Source: Bryum argenteum (Eukaryota > Streptophyta > Bryopsida > Bryales > Bryaceae). Taken from it: DNA of 64,000 nucleotides. Numbering within the stretch: position 1 is the stretch's first letter; each line of letters begins with the position of its first letter. Both the position numbers and the translations under genes were made by a program. The notes below the pieces were generated by a model. That model was given only the letters and a program-made list of their open reading frames with translations, ran no database searches and was not told the DNA's origin. Where the stretch lies: positions 6,882,001 through 6,946,000 of the forward strand of contig CM073323.1 of assembly GCA_037043015.1 (NCBI GenBank). Direction: 5' to 3'. This document shows positions 1 to 11,515 of this stretch, one piece after another.

Positions 1-2387
1 TGTGATTGCAGGGCGGATGCAGATTCTTGGATGTCACTTCGAGGTTACGCCGCTCGACATTGTGGTAATTCTTTTGGAAATTCTTGCTTCGCATTGTGGA
101 ATGCGGTTTCGGCATCATCATGTGCATCTCTACTGACATTCTTCTCATGCTGCGGAGGGCTAGCACCGCTTGCTGGGGCGGGATGGGAGCGATCTGGTCC
201 ATCTTTTGCGACTTTTTGACAAGGCGGGCTGCACCATAGAGTTTAGATGATAGATCTAGTATGTAGCCCTTATTGTTAGAAAAGCACAATGTAGAGTTGC
301 AATGGATTTTTGATGCTACTACATCAAATAAACATAACAATATAATGTAACAACAAAGGTTTGTGGTATGAGAAAGTAGCCTGGTTGTTGCCGGAGTGTT
401 GCAAGCTGTTGGACTTCTGCTACCGCGCATATCTTCCCTTTAGTACCTTGTTTCAGGTGCAAGGGAGAGAGAGCTATGATTAGCGTAGGGTCTAGAGGGA
501 ATGTGGTGACTAGGGGAGCTAGAAATGATCATTGCTTAGTTGTCTGTATGACCCAGCTCATACAGCTACAGATCTGCCAACACCCATTCCAGATCTGCAT
601 TCTAGATCTAGATCTGAATCTAGATCTGAACTCTCTTGGAATGTTTTTCTTGTTTCTCTAGTGTGAGATTGAGCGTATTTTGTGAAGTCGCATGTTTCTA
701 AGCAATGTCACCGCAGCCCAGCCTGCAACTCCCCTTCAATCAACACAAACACCTAGTACCCATTGCTAACACAAGGATGTTAGAAAACTAACACCCATCT
801 CTCTCTCCCTCCTCACCACAAAACGCGGAGCGTTTCAACCTTCCATCCTCCCATCGTGACCGAAGATATCCGTTGAACTCACTTAACCTCCAACTAACTT
901 GATGGCATGACTCATCACAAGCGCTTTCTTAGTTGATAGAGCCTAAACCCCATCCAAATATGTGAAAACACATAAAGAAATAGGATGTTGTACATTGCCT
1001 CAAATTTAATAGTAGGGTTTCAAAAAATCCATATTTAAACAAGGGTGCATACACAAGTATATAGAGTAGGATTTGCAAAAAACCACCCAAATTTGACTAT
1101 AGACTTGAGTTGATAGGTAAGGGTTTCATGAAATCTCAATCCAAATAAGTATGAATACATAAGTAGATATATCATAGGACCTTACGGAAAGTGTGAAGAA
1201 CAAATTTATTTGGTCATTAAATCTCGCCATATTGTCGATAGGGGTGCCTATTACAAAAGAATTGTTGTGAAACGGATCTAGTAAACTAATATACAAATTT
1301 GGACACGAAACTCATCATGCCATAGGTTAGAAATTTTTATAATGGGGTGATATTTTTATTCTAGTTAGAAGGTTCATTTGCCAATTGATTTTGAAATGTG
1401 TACAATAGAGTCCCTTCATTTAGAAGTACTCAACAATCGTAAAACAATGCACAACATGGATTCTCATACCATGTACTATATTTTTTTCTAATTAGAACAT
1501 TGGTAATCACTTGCATGTAATAAGAAGCAATTCTTGAAATTATTTGAGGAGATTAGTTAATTTCTTAGTTTTGTTCTCCCAAACAAAAAAGAATTCACTT
1601 TTTTTCAAAATAGAAACATCATTGCAAATCCAACACCAAAGATATTTGGATCAAAAATCTTCCAACTAAAAAGTTGTTAGTCTTCATCTTAAGCTCATGA
1701 ATATATATAAAATTGCAAGAAAATATCTTTTTGATTTCCCATAGTTGCCTCGCAATGGAAAAATGTGCCCCATGCTTAAAAACTCGAAAACAAGATCTGC
1801 ACTCATTAAAGTGCATGCCATTTATTCATAATTCATTGTATGGGTCTGAAAATATCATCACACAAAGTAGAATTGATTTGAGACTCAACCCAGGTAATTT
1901 CATCCAAAACGGACGCCGGATGAAGAAGTTATGGCGAAAAGTCATCCAAAGCTTCCGTTTTAGCGGTCGGCAGTGGCATCCCCAGGGGTAAGGCTCCTCA
2001 AAATCCATAATGCCCGAATGTGCTCTGCCCTACACGTGAACCCCCTAAACCCCTTTCCGATCGCTTCATTACGATCGTCCTTCGAGCATTCTTTTCTGGA
2101 TGCACGATCAATGTCGAGATTCTTGCGTGCAATGCAATTTCAATGCAACACAAAACCATGTGGATCTTCCATTAACGCCCGCAGCTGACGTCCAGGATCT
2201 CAGTGGTTTCTCGTGCCTGTCACTCCCAGGATCGTCATATATCACGAGCAGATGGGTTCTAGGGTCGAACAATGTGTAGCAAGATTCTTCACAATGGCTA
2301 TGGATTGCTGAGCTTATTGGGTGCTGCACGTAGTAGTCACTTCGTTTTTTTTTAGACCTCTCAGTTTCTTCCAGTTGGTTTGCGGCC
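1..2387. other. Intergenic, no gene supported
   Basis: No frame here gives a convincing exon chain. Positions 12-230 read as weakly protein-like hydrophobic sequence after a possible AG acceptor, so the 3' end of a gene lying off the left edge is possible but unproven. A short AGATCT/TCTAGA-rich simple repeat lies near 583-632. Positions 950-1750 are AT-rich without features. The last 200 bases hold the 5' leader of the next gene. Confidence 0.5.
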
Positions 2388-5193
2388 ATGGCGGAGCTCT
2401 CTTGGAGCACCTGGATCCTCAACATTCTCTTCGTCGCATGGGATACGATTTTTCAACGCTGGTCTGCCCGCCATGTCCCCGCGAAGCTGCCTCTTCCTCC
2501 GTTGAATCACCTCACTGCTATGATCACGGGCGCCACCTCCGGCATTGGCCTCCACACTGCGAAGTAAGTACCGCTCTTCTTCTCCTTCACCGGCTCTTTG
2601 CTCTACTCACTTTTTTTTTTTTTTGTTGATGTCATCACTACTCTTTGCAGAGCTTTGGCGCTTTCTGGCGCCCGAGTCGTGCTTGCCGTTCGCAACACCA
2701 ATGCTGCCAAGGATCTTATCTCGCAATGGCAGGCCACTTTACCTCCTGGCAAGCCGCCCCTCCGTTGTGAGGTATCAATCGCTTCCTACATTCTCTTCAA
2801 TCAATTACAGTTTCTGCGTGCCTGCACATTACGGGACACTTGTAGTACTGGTGTTCTCGGGTCGCCATGACCTGATTAAACCCCAGGTGATCCAAAACTC
2901 ATCTGATCTTGATGAACAAAGATGAACAGATTCAATATCAAGGACAATTTCATACCCTGAAGAAAGGGGAAGAAAATTATCATATTTTTCAAAATTCCTC
3001 TACAAGGTGACTACTGTAAATTGTACAAAATTGTTTCTTTACAACTTCATTGGTTACAAATACATGAATTTCCACATAAGTTTTTTCTCATGCATAGATG
3101 AAATGTTTCCCTTCCCGCATATTTCGCAACTGAAAAGTTTCACCAAAGTGTTCCCTTGTATGAAAATTCCCCCTGATGAGTGAATCCAATAGCATACGAT
3201 ACACACAGACGGCAGTGAGACGGACAGTAGAAGGATCTTGCAGGTGATGGCACCGAGGTTGCCACTTGTAGAGCCTACACGTTGTTCGCACTTTGCACTG
3301 CAGGTTATGGAGCTCGACTGCCTGTCGTTGGCCTCTGTTCGAAAGCTTGCTGCAACTTGGGAGGCTCGAAAGCTGCCGCTCAATTTGTTAATCAACAACG
3401 CCGGCATATTCTGCATGACTGGTACATATCAGTTTTATGTACAATACACTTCGCTGCTTTGTTTCGATGTGAGTTTGTATATTCATTTGGTGTTCTGTTT
3501 GCAGAACCGCAGAAGCTATCAGAGGACGGCTGTGAGCAACACATGCAAGTGAACCATCTCGCTCCAGCTCTTCTGACGGTGCTGCTCTTGCCATCTTTAG
3601 CTCGTGGAGCTCCTTCCCGAGTTGTGATGGTGAACTCCATTGTAAGCTCCCTGCTGACGGATTTGCCATCGTGTATACGTTATTCTTCTCGATTGTTCAA
3701 CTGAATCAACTGCTGTGATTTCAAGATGCATCTTGTGGGGAGTGTTGACGTCAATGATCTGAGCATGAAAGTGGAAAGGCGAGAGTTCAGCAACGTTACT
3801 GCCTACGGATCCAGCAAGCTTGCCCAGGTATGTAATGTGCGAATTTCTGCTTTGAATCGTACAATGCGGAACGTATGCGACGTCTGCATGTTTGATTCGA
3901 AAGTTCCTGATCGTTGAGTCACTTCTTGCCCTTGCAGCGATTCATATTTGCGTGTGCAGGTCATGTTCGCCAATATTTTACAACGTCGGCTGTTACAACA
4001 AGCTGGCATTGACGTTATCAATGTGCACCCTGGGGAAGTCAAAACTAAAGTGGTAAGTGTAGCTTCTCTTGAAGAACTGGCAGGTGCTGATACTGTGTTG
4101 AATTCACTCCTCGAATGCAACCCGGGAATGATGTAGTCCTGTTTCGGTGTGAGTTTGTGAACTCATGGAATCAATTCGGTGGCTATCCAGACACGGAGCT
4201 TGCCGAAATTTTTTCAGTTGGGAGCTATGAATTTATTCCTCCTGTTCAGCGCCGAAGAAGGTGAACTTTCTCTCCATGTGCATTTTCTTGTCGACCACAC
4301 TAATCATGGAGAAGTTGTCAATCAATGTTTTAATTCATCGTACAAGGTAGACATACCTTTGTCGAGCGAAACCTCCAGAGTTGAGCTTATAATAGACTGT
4401 TCTCAATTCCTATGCAAGATAATGGTTAATTGTTGATTTTAGTCTGCGAATCATGTAAGAAAGCTACAAGGTTGATATTGGAAATATATCAGAATAAATT
4501 CTCTCCCCTGTTTACGGCAATCTGTCCGTTCCTGTATCAGTAGGATAGCATTTCAACATTTCCAGTGGCACTCATTTCTTACATAGTTCCACATACTTAG
4601 GTTCGTCCACCTGATGAAGTTTTATATAAAAAACGATACATGAGTGCTCAAAATTGATTGAGTACCCATAATAGATTCTCCATGTAGATTTTAGGGTTTC
4701 GTTTTAGGGCATCATTTTAGAAACACCTGTGCAGCTTCAAAAATTCACAACAAGTTGCAGGGGAGTCAAAAATTCAAGTTGTAGGAGAGTTCAAATTCGG
4801 TGACTCCTCTTGATCTAATCTTCTACTTGCTTTCCAAATGCATAGAAAATGCTCACACTGTCAACTTCATCACAGATTTCCTACACTGAAATTTGCGCAA
4901 ATTTCAACCTTACGAGCAATGTTGCGATTATTTTTGTGACAGGGGCGCGGAGTGTGCTTCACTGTGCTACGGATAAGCAGGTGCAGGAGCATGCGCGCCA
5001 CCTTCGGGCTCTTGGCTACCCTCTGGCTCCCTACTATGGGCCAGACTTGAAGATATGGCAAATTGCGAAACAGGCACTGGATATGGAGAAGGCTCATTTT
5101 GTGTGGGAAGAGACGCTCAAACTCGTTGGTCTGCCTGCTGATTGCGTCGAATCAGCCCTTGCCGAAACAGTTCAGTCACCTTACGAATCGTGA
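2388..5193 (+). CDS. FEY: FOREVER YOUNG-like short-chain dehydrogenase/reductase
   Basis: Eight exons: 2388-2563, 2651-2771, 3304-3421, 3505-3641, 3726-3827, 3960-4052, 4191-4260 and 4943-5193. They join in phase to 355 residues. Seen: an N-terminal hydrophobic stretch, the cofactor glycine motif TGATSGIG (residues 47-54), NNAG (130-133), a catalytic-type serine (Ser183) and the YxxxK pair Tyr211/Lys215. The set is complete, so an active NAD(P)-dependent oxidoreductase is expected. The segments EQHMQVNHLAPALL and SKLAQVMF and the C-terminal KLVGLP are what I recall from Arabidopsis FEY, a plant SDR tied to meristem and leaf development; this comparison is from memory. The substrate is unknown. 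The ATG has a good context (gcggccATGG). The last intron (about 680 nt) is the longest. It is convergent with the thymidine kinase. WWOX/RDH-like SDRs are the alternative name; membership of the SDR family is near certain. Confidence 0.88.
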
Positions 5194-6116
5194 AATCTAC
5201 ATGTATTAGAGCACGATTCTATTTTTTCATGAAGTATGCCCGAAGTACCACTCTCGTGGCCATTACAACAATTTATCATTCTTGACATAGATACTTAGAG
5301 GATACCATTTTAATCATTAATGCCTATGTTGAGAGATATATGCCTCGAGATTTGGAGAAATCTCATATCAGTTGAGCAGCAGTTATTCAATGTTTTTGAC
5401 TGTGAAGCTCTAACTTAATTCTTTGTGAAAGGGTCGACGAAGGGTGTCATTTTTAGCAGTGAACCTGATGCCAAAGTTAAGTCAAGATCATTTAAATTTG
5501 GTTGTAAGCAAGTGCGATCTATGCACCAATTTGTGTGAAAAATATTTAGAAGATGCTCCTTCAATAGTATATTCTATCAGAACATGTACTAAATTGTGCA
5601 ATCTCATGAATTTCAATGACCAAGAAATCATGTTATAAATCAACAATAGATCATCAAGATCGCAAGAATCGACCACTTTTGGCCCTCTTATCCTTAAAGG
5701 GTTAACACCACATTTGACTAGTACTACTTCAGCACTACGGTGTCGTCTGTAAGCTGATCTATCAACCAATGAGCAACTGAGAAATCAATCATCAACTCTA
5801 CTAATTAGTATAAATTTCATAGATAGCAAAAATGACCAAAAGTAAGCTTTTGAGGGTCAAGCTATTTTCTAAATTTCCCAATTTCTTCAACACTTTTGTA
5901 CTGTCCTCGGAACGTACAAATCCTGTTCTAAATACTAATAAGAAGAAGAGTACGTAACTTCGTTACTTCGTTTAAGAGCTCGAACGTACACTTTCCTCCT
6001 CGAGCATTCCAAGCACGAGTGGCGAAATCTTCAAGCGGGAATTGACTAACGTTAAGCTTGACCTTCATGAGAAATCTAGGGTTTAAGGAGGGTTTAAGGT
6101 TCAAGGTATGATACGC
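5194..6116. other. Convergent intergenic gap
   Basis: This is the 3' flank shared by the FEY-like gene (+) and the thymidine kinase gene (-). It is AT-rich and must hold both 3' UTRs. No exon chain, repeat with clear ends or RNA gene was recognised. Confidence 0.5.
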
Positions 6117-7898
6117 CTACTTGACTCTGAAATTGGAGTTGGTGGGCTGCAACGGTTTGGCTTCATCGGAAGTCGGTTGATGAACCTGCAGGACAGTGCG
6201 AGCTGTTTCCACAGCACATTGCCCAGTAACAAAATGATGGCGACATACAGGCATGTACACATCTGCCCCACCGATAATCTCCGTCCTGGTGTCAACGGTC
6301 TTGCGGAAGGTGAAAGGAGCTGGTTGATTGCAAAGCTCACATCGAGCATGTAGCTTCGTCACCGAGTCTGCCAATGGTATCAGATCCAGCGCCGACCCAA
6401 ACCTTCGTCTGCATAAGATACCACCTCAAACCTCAGAAAATAAAACTATCGTAACAGGCATTGTCACTTCATAAAGAGGTCATGCATACAATGTTACCTC
6501 TCAGTATGCTGACCAGCCCTGTAACAAAGAACGAACCTGAGAAAGTCACCATCTAGTCCAGCGACGATGATTGTTTTGTTGTCAACGTCGGCAGCGGTTT
6601 GGCAAAAGTCCAAAAGGTCATCGAAAAACTGAGCTTCATCGATTCCAATCACGTCAATCTGCAGTGGACAATGCAAGACTCAGAAATCAAACGATAACAG
6701 TCCTCATGCAAGTTACAAAGACGTAAAGAGAACTAAACTGAATGGTCTCATTGAAGGTATTATCAGTGTCACGGAGTATAGTAAGGTAATACACACCTGT
6801 CGGTATTCTTCTTCACCTATATGCTTTCTGAAAGCTGCCAGAGTTGGAACGGCCACACATGGCATTTGAACGCCATCGTGAGAGACCACTGCCGACACAG
6901 CATATCTATTGTCTTTGTCCGATTTCACCAGACTCACCCTTCTGCAATCAGCCCTCAAAAGAATTTTACTTGAGAAACTTGCCATATGTCTCTCAACTTC
7001 ACATAAGATACTAAAAACTTGCACAGAAAGCAACCTAACAAAGAGAAATATAGTTCAACGATGCAGACTCTCACTGATTGCAATAAGAAGAAAAAAAACT
7101 CCAGCTAAGACTTACGCAATAAGAAATAAAACAGCTCCATGTTGAGGAGACCAACATAAATGAAGTATTTGTTGAACCTATCATTAGATTCTTCATGCCC
7201 ATACATGGAATAACACCAACGTTTTTCTTACTCAATGCAATAAGAAGAGCTCTAAGCCTCTACTTGAGACTAGTGTAAGTAGAATATCCGCCCAAATCAT
7301 CTCCAAATTATGGCCACAAGACATGACACCAGCTGTGCTCTCCTTGATTGCAAGAAGAAAAAGACCTCCAGATCTCAATTGAAATTATTTAACCGATCCT
7401 TGAAAGTTTATAGTCACACAAAACATAACACCAATGGTGAAAGGCTACTGACCATGGTGAACACTAGTGCCAGTTTTCGATACTAGTAGATTGATGAGGA
7501 AAGTGACAGCACCTGCCAGCATCAGCTTCCATTGTGATACGTTTCAGGAGAGCTGTAGTTTTTCCAGCGAACATGGGACCGGTAATGACATGAATGGCGC
7601 CCACATTATCCGGCACAAAATCGTTTCCTGAGCAGGAGCTCTCCTGTTCCACAACATTTGAAGAAGCTCGGCAAGGAAGAAAGGTACGCAGGGAGTAGGA
7701 GGAGGACGCTAAGTGCACACCACAAGGGCGAAAGGAGGCAGTAGCAGTAGCTCGCCGGAATCCTGCCGGGAGCTTCGAGAGGGAGGGGGCAAGCACCCGG
7801 CAGGTGCGCAACGAAATGGCAGCCATTGAGGTAGAGAGATGATGATGATGCGCGTCCAGAATTGGAATGCTGGGCGTCATGACTGACAAGGAGCACAA
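6117..7898 (-). CDS. TK1: Thymidine kinase (TK1 type), probably organelle-targeted
   Basis: Four exons on the minus strand: 7513-7898, 6797-6941, 6537-6658 and 6117-6408. They join in phase to 314 residues. It phosphorylates thymidine in the dTTP salvage pathway. Seen: P-loop GPMFAGKTT (residues 107-115), a DEAQFF magnesium/Walker-B motif in exon 3, the lasso-region tyrosine context [13 protein letters not shown], and zinc-binding cysteines CELC plus VCRHH. About 100 residues rich in Ser, Ala and Arg precede the core and look like a plastid or mitochondrial transit peptide, as in plant TK1b. Met1 (7898) is used; Met25 (MAAIS) is an alternative start and would itself begin a plausible transit peptide. 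Telo-box motifs lie just upstream. Family assignment is very secure; targeting is inferred. Confidence 0.93.
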
Positions 7899-7914
7899 AA
7901 GTCCATGGCTCTTG

Positions 7915-7932
7915 AAAAACCCTAAACCCTAG
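7915..7932 (-). promoter_or_regulatory. Telo-box repeat in the TK1 5' leader
   Basis: Two and a half copies of AAACCCT lie 17-34 nt upstream of the TK1 start codon, on the strand opposite to transcription. Telo-boxes (AAACCCTAA) are known near start sites of many plant housekeeping and S-phase genes, which suits a nucleotide-salvage enzyme. Function here is inferred from position only. Confidence 0.5.
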
Positions 7933-8574
7933 ATGCTCTAAACCTTCCAAAAACCTCGCTTCCGAATTGATTTTGGCCAACTTTGAACTCTACTGAACTG
8001 CAAACTGTGAGAGTTTCTGCTCACTGAGATCGCTCTAGAGTCGTTGAAGCAGTTTATGAAACGAGCAGCTCAGTGGCATCGAGTGATTACGGTAGTGTCA
8101 TCGACAGACTTCGAGAAACAGGCAACTGGAATCCTGCTTCCAAATTCAAGGGGATATGTTGCATTCGTTTATGTACTAAAGGCATACATTTAGAAAGAAG
8201 TGCTCCCCAAAACAAATCATCACAATCAAGTCTGTGGAGAAGACTTGAAAAGATTGCTGGGCTCCTTGAAAAGATAGTGGAGTACAGATGAAATTGGATA
8301 AGAGATGCCTTCCGTATGATATCACTATGAATTTATCATGATGAGCTCTTGGACTTTTTTATAATTATGGATGAAACAATGCAATTCAGGGTTAGTGCAA
8401 CTTCGTAAGGAATAGCTCTTGAAAGCTCTCTGCCAGGTAAAGAAATGTCACTTTTTTTTCTGATTGAAAAAAAGGAGGAAGAAAACGGAGGACCTAGGAG
8501 GTCAACGTTAGTAGAGCGTCACTTTCAACCCTAATTCTCCATGTTAGAGGTATGATTCATAAAATTTAGGGCCT
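7933..8574. other. Upstream of TK1; possible short exon, unassigned
   Basis: A plus-strand frame without an ATG is open from about 8073 to 8291 (begins VASSDYGSVIDRLRE), head to head with TK1. It looks mildly protein-like but I recognise no family and no splice partners. A second frame with an ATG at 8056 runs only 45 codons. I do not call a gene. Confidence 0.25.
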
Positions 8575-8700
8575 GTTATTTTCCATATAAGTAATCAAGT
8601 TAGATATCCTAAAGCAAATTTAGACTCATTCCTTTTTTTTGACCTTCATGCAAATTGTTTCGTGAAAGAAGATCTAAAATTATTGCTACAGAGAAACATG
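8575..8700 (+). repeat. AT-rich dispersed repeat, left part (interrupted by SINE A)
   Basis: Bases 8580-8690 are clearly related to 48790-48910: the run 'gtaatcaagtt', then 'gactcattyc', then 'gaaagaagrtctaaaa' recurs in the same order. The repeat resumes at 9085 after the SINE, so the SINE went into an existing copy. Confidence 0.7.
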
Positions 8701-8711
8701 CACCATGGTTA

Positions 8712-9073
8712 GATAGATAGATAGAAACTCCGGTCCCTTTCTAAGGGGGCCGGCGTGAATGAAGTGTCCGTTCGTAATGTTAACATCCCGATGGCCACCG
8801 GACAAGGGGAAATTGGAACAATACTACTTCCCACTCTTGAGGGTGGACACTATAACTACGCTAGTTTCTAGCCTTGTTACTAGTGCCTTGAAGATACTTG
8901 ACATAGTATCCCCCCAAAGGGCTTTGAGGTACCCATACAACAAGGTCCAAAGACCCCCCACAATAGTTGGGTGGACTATAGTGGTGAGCACAACGCCGGC
9001 ATGGGGAATAGAACCCACGACCTCCTCATTGGGGGCCTAAGCCCTAACCACCAAGCCAAGGCTTTTGGTGCCT
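8712..9073 (-). mobile_element. tRNA-derived SINE copy A, with perfect target duplication
   Basis: A 362-bp insertion flanked by an 11-bp direct repeat CACCATGGTTA (8701-8711 and 9074-9084). On the minus strand the head carries pol III box-A-like (GGCTTGGTGGTTAGGGC) and box-B-like (GGTTCTATTCC) sequences; the tail ends in a (TATC)n tract. These are the hallmarks of a tRNA-headed SINE with a microsatellite tail. It shows the same body as copies B, C and D. Confidence 0.88.
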
Positions 9074-9084
9074 CACCATGGTTA

Positions 9085-10110
9085 ATCTCTAAAGGCCTAG
9101 GCAACCCACAGTGGACTTTTGTTGTTTTTGGCAACCTAGATGAAGGGGTTACAATTTATATTTTTGCCCAAGATTCTTACTAGATGTTTGCTATACTACG
9201 AAGTGCGTGTGTGAAAATTTGCAAAGTCAAATTCGAAAGTAAGAATTTTTCAACTGAGAATCTAGTTTTCAAGCCTAAATAGGGCACTTTGAGCACCTTA
9301 AAATTTCTTGATTTTTTTCTAGGAATATATTTATGATTATACTATCACTCAAATAATTTAAGAAATCCATGTTCAAGCTATCACCAATTTTACAAGATCA
9401 AGCTTCAAAGTCCGCATAAAAACTTGACATATCAACTCTGAACTTTACAATCTCACAAATGATAAAGATCCAATGGTTGAAATTTGACATGATGTTGATG
9501 CAATTAGTCATTTTGAAGATCTTAAGTATAGAAAGAAGAAAAAAGTAAGAAATATTTGATCATACCTCAACTTAGACAAAGAGATGAAGAAATTGCAGTT
9601 TTCGGTATTGAAGGCTAAAAAGCACGCTTGCGCCTTTAGGAGTACAATATATTCTTGTAATTGTAGACCTCAAACGATGAGTAGGTGCTTTAATGATTAT
9701 GTGAATTTTGAGACAAAAAAGTTGGAAAAATTCCAAAATCGCAAATCTTGAATTTTTTTGTAAGAAGTAATTTAGAAATCACTAGAAATTTTGAAAATCG
9801 TTCTTATAAATTTTGGAGGCTGCCCATGTGAAAATCAACAAACTATTTGACTTCGGTCACTTTGGAACTTGAATAAATGATTTGGTTATGAGCATATATC
9901 TGAAGAAAAATTCAAAAAATGTCTAAATTCAAAGAGCTAATTTTATACTTGAACCTGAAATTTCTAGATGAAGGTATTGGAATTGAAATTTGGCTTTGCA
10001 AATTTCACCACATATACTTCGTGGAGTAAAGAGCACCTTGTAAAAATTTTAGGACAAAATATTACTCTTATCCCCTTCAAAATGCCTGCCTAAAATCGCA
10101 AAAAACCATC
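9085..10110. repeat. AT-rich dispersed repeat with inverted ends
   Basis: Non-coding and AT-rich. Bases 9160-9250 are similar to the reverse complement of 9980-10090 (shared core 'gaagt...gtgaaatttgcaaag'), so the element has long, imperfect inverted ends. Bases 9680-10020 match 48955-49290 closely in the same orientation, and related sequence in the opposite orientation occurs at 41870-42000. No reading frame of interest. Confidence 0.65.
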
Positions 10111-11061
10111 TTGAATTTCAAGAATACATAGCAGTCAAAGTATCTATGTATGCGCTGCAATGCTCCACGGGCATACAAGTCAAATGACAACCAAGTTCAT
10201 TGATAACAACACAAACAATACCCAAAGTCACACAAATTCGGAAGAACAAACACCTCCCATGATATCAACAAAAAATCTACCAATTCATAACAAATAATTG
10301 GTTCTTGCCTATGTCCAACTCTCATAACGTATAAAATTAGGGCTGCGTTATAGAGGGAGTAAAGTTATTCATGATGCCAATGGGAGCAAAATCCTCTCAT
10401 GTAATTGGTTCATTCCTCGAGATTGTCCCAAAGGCCTTATATAAGGTTTCAAAATTAATATTTTGAAATTATAGTTTGCTTTGTGAAAAACAAGTTATGA
10501 CATAGCCAACTACCCAAAAATTGAGAGCTACAAGATAGGAAGGCCGAATCAAGACCTTTGGGCCCTGTTCTTGATTTCATTACCAAAGTAATTTCTCACC
10601 AAAGTATTTAATTGTGTACAATCCAAAAGCATGGAATGTAACCACACTTACAAACTAGTCACATGCCCTTATTTTCTTTTTACTCCCCAAAGGAATTTAC
10701 GAATGGGAGATTTGACCCCACTTTAATATTCTCCAAATAATTGATTGAGTGAATTGAGCTCAAATCGGAGTAAATTGGCTTGGAGATTTTAACCTCTTCA
10801 TAGTGTGCATGGGACCCATAGAAATTCTGTGATTTGGTAAATGCCATTTTTTCATTTCATGACTATTGGAAGAGTTTCGTTGGTTTCTTGATTCTCCTTG
10901 ATAAAATGTATCTAAACTCACATAGATTTTTTTCAGAAGTTGATGTTGAGTTTATTTGAGACCCTAGGGTCGAGCGAAAGGGTTCATGCGTTCATCTTGA
11001 CTCCCGAGGTTTATGCTGGCATTCTAAGTCCTTGATTCTTTGTCTTATTTTCATTATTCTA

Positions 11062-11118
11062 GATAGAAACTCTGGTCCCTTTCAAAGAGGCCGGTGTGAA
11101 TGAAGTGTCCGTTCGTAT
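11062..11118 (-). mobile_element. SINE 3'-tail fragment
   Basis: Only the last ~57 bp of the SINE (TAGATAGAAACTC... to GTGTCCGTTCGT) are present, in the same orientation as copy A. No clear target duplication is visible, so this is either a 5'-truncated insertion or a decayed copy. Confidence 0.65.
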
Positions 11119-11129
11119 TTCTTTCTTCT

Positions 11130-11177
11130 ACAAACAATTACTGTTACAAACAATTACTGTTACAAACAATTACTGTT
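11130..11177. repeat. Three tandem copies of a 16-bp unit
   Basis: ACAAACAATTACTGTT is repeated exactly three times, directly after the SINE tail fragment and about 340 bp upstream of the carrier start codon. Confidence 0.9.
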
Positions 11178-11515
11178 GGGACCAGTATGAACCTGTTGAT
11201 GCCTTGGCATGACAAGAACAGCAAGTACTAAAACAGGATAGAGATGAGGACGATGACACCCTATTGCCCTGCCCCTGCCCTGCCCTGCCCTAGCCTGGCT
11301 TCTCAGATCGAGCCAGCCCAGCACTCCCGAAGAAAAAGCGATGGGGCTCGCCATTGCTCTGCTGCCACACCATCGCCCTCGTGACTCACTTGCCACTCCG
11401 CTCAACACATCGATACTCACCCCGTCTCCGCATTCTCTCACTCAGCGCACTAGCACGTTAGGATTTGACAGCAGCAATTGACAGGACTTGGGAGCATGAT
11501 GTGATTGATGCAACC

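Larger units (their letters stand above)
10111..11515. other. Intergenic before the SAMTL-like gene
   Basis: AT-rich sequence without a recognised gene up to about 11060, then a SINE tail fragment and a short tandem repeat (listed separately). Positions 11180-11515 are GC-richer and probably hold the promoter and 5' UTR of the carrier gene. Confidence 0.5.

Noticed and set aside
2571..2650. Reading through FEY intron 1 (frames with LLFAELWRFLAPES)
   Set aside because: Frames over the poly-T stretch differ from the family; GT/AG splicing restores the expected KALALSGARVVLAVRNT.
4845..4942. Upstream reading MLTLSTSSQISYTEIC as the start of the last FEY exon
   Set aside because: The frame before 4943 is intronic; splicing from 4260 to 4943 gives the expected SAEEGARSVLHCA.
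8759..9183. Frames over SINE A, e.g. with GWTIVVSTTPAWGIEPTT
   Set aside because: They recur in the other SINE copies and change with copy divergence; they are non-coding SINE body.
11160..11441. Minus-strand 93-codon frame upstream of the carrier gene
   Set aside because: It lies in GC-rich leader DNA, starts in the short tandem repeat and shows no family features.
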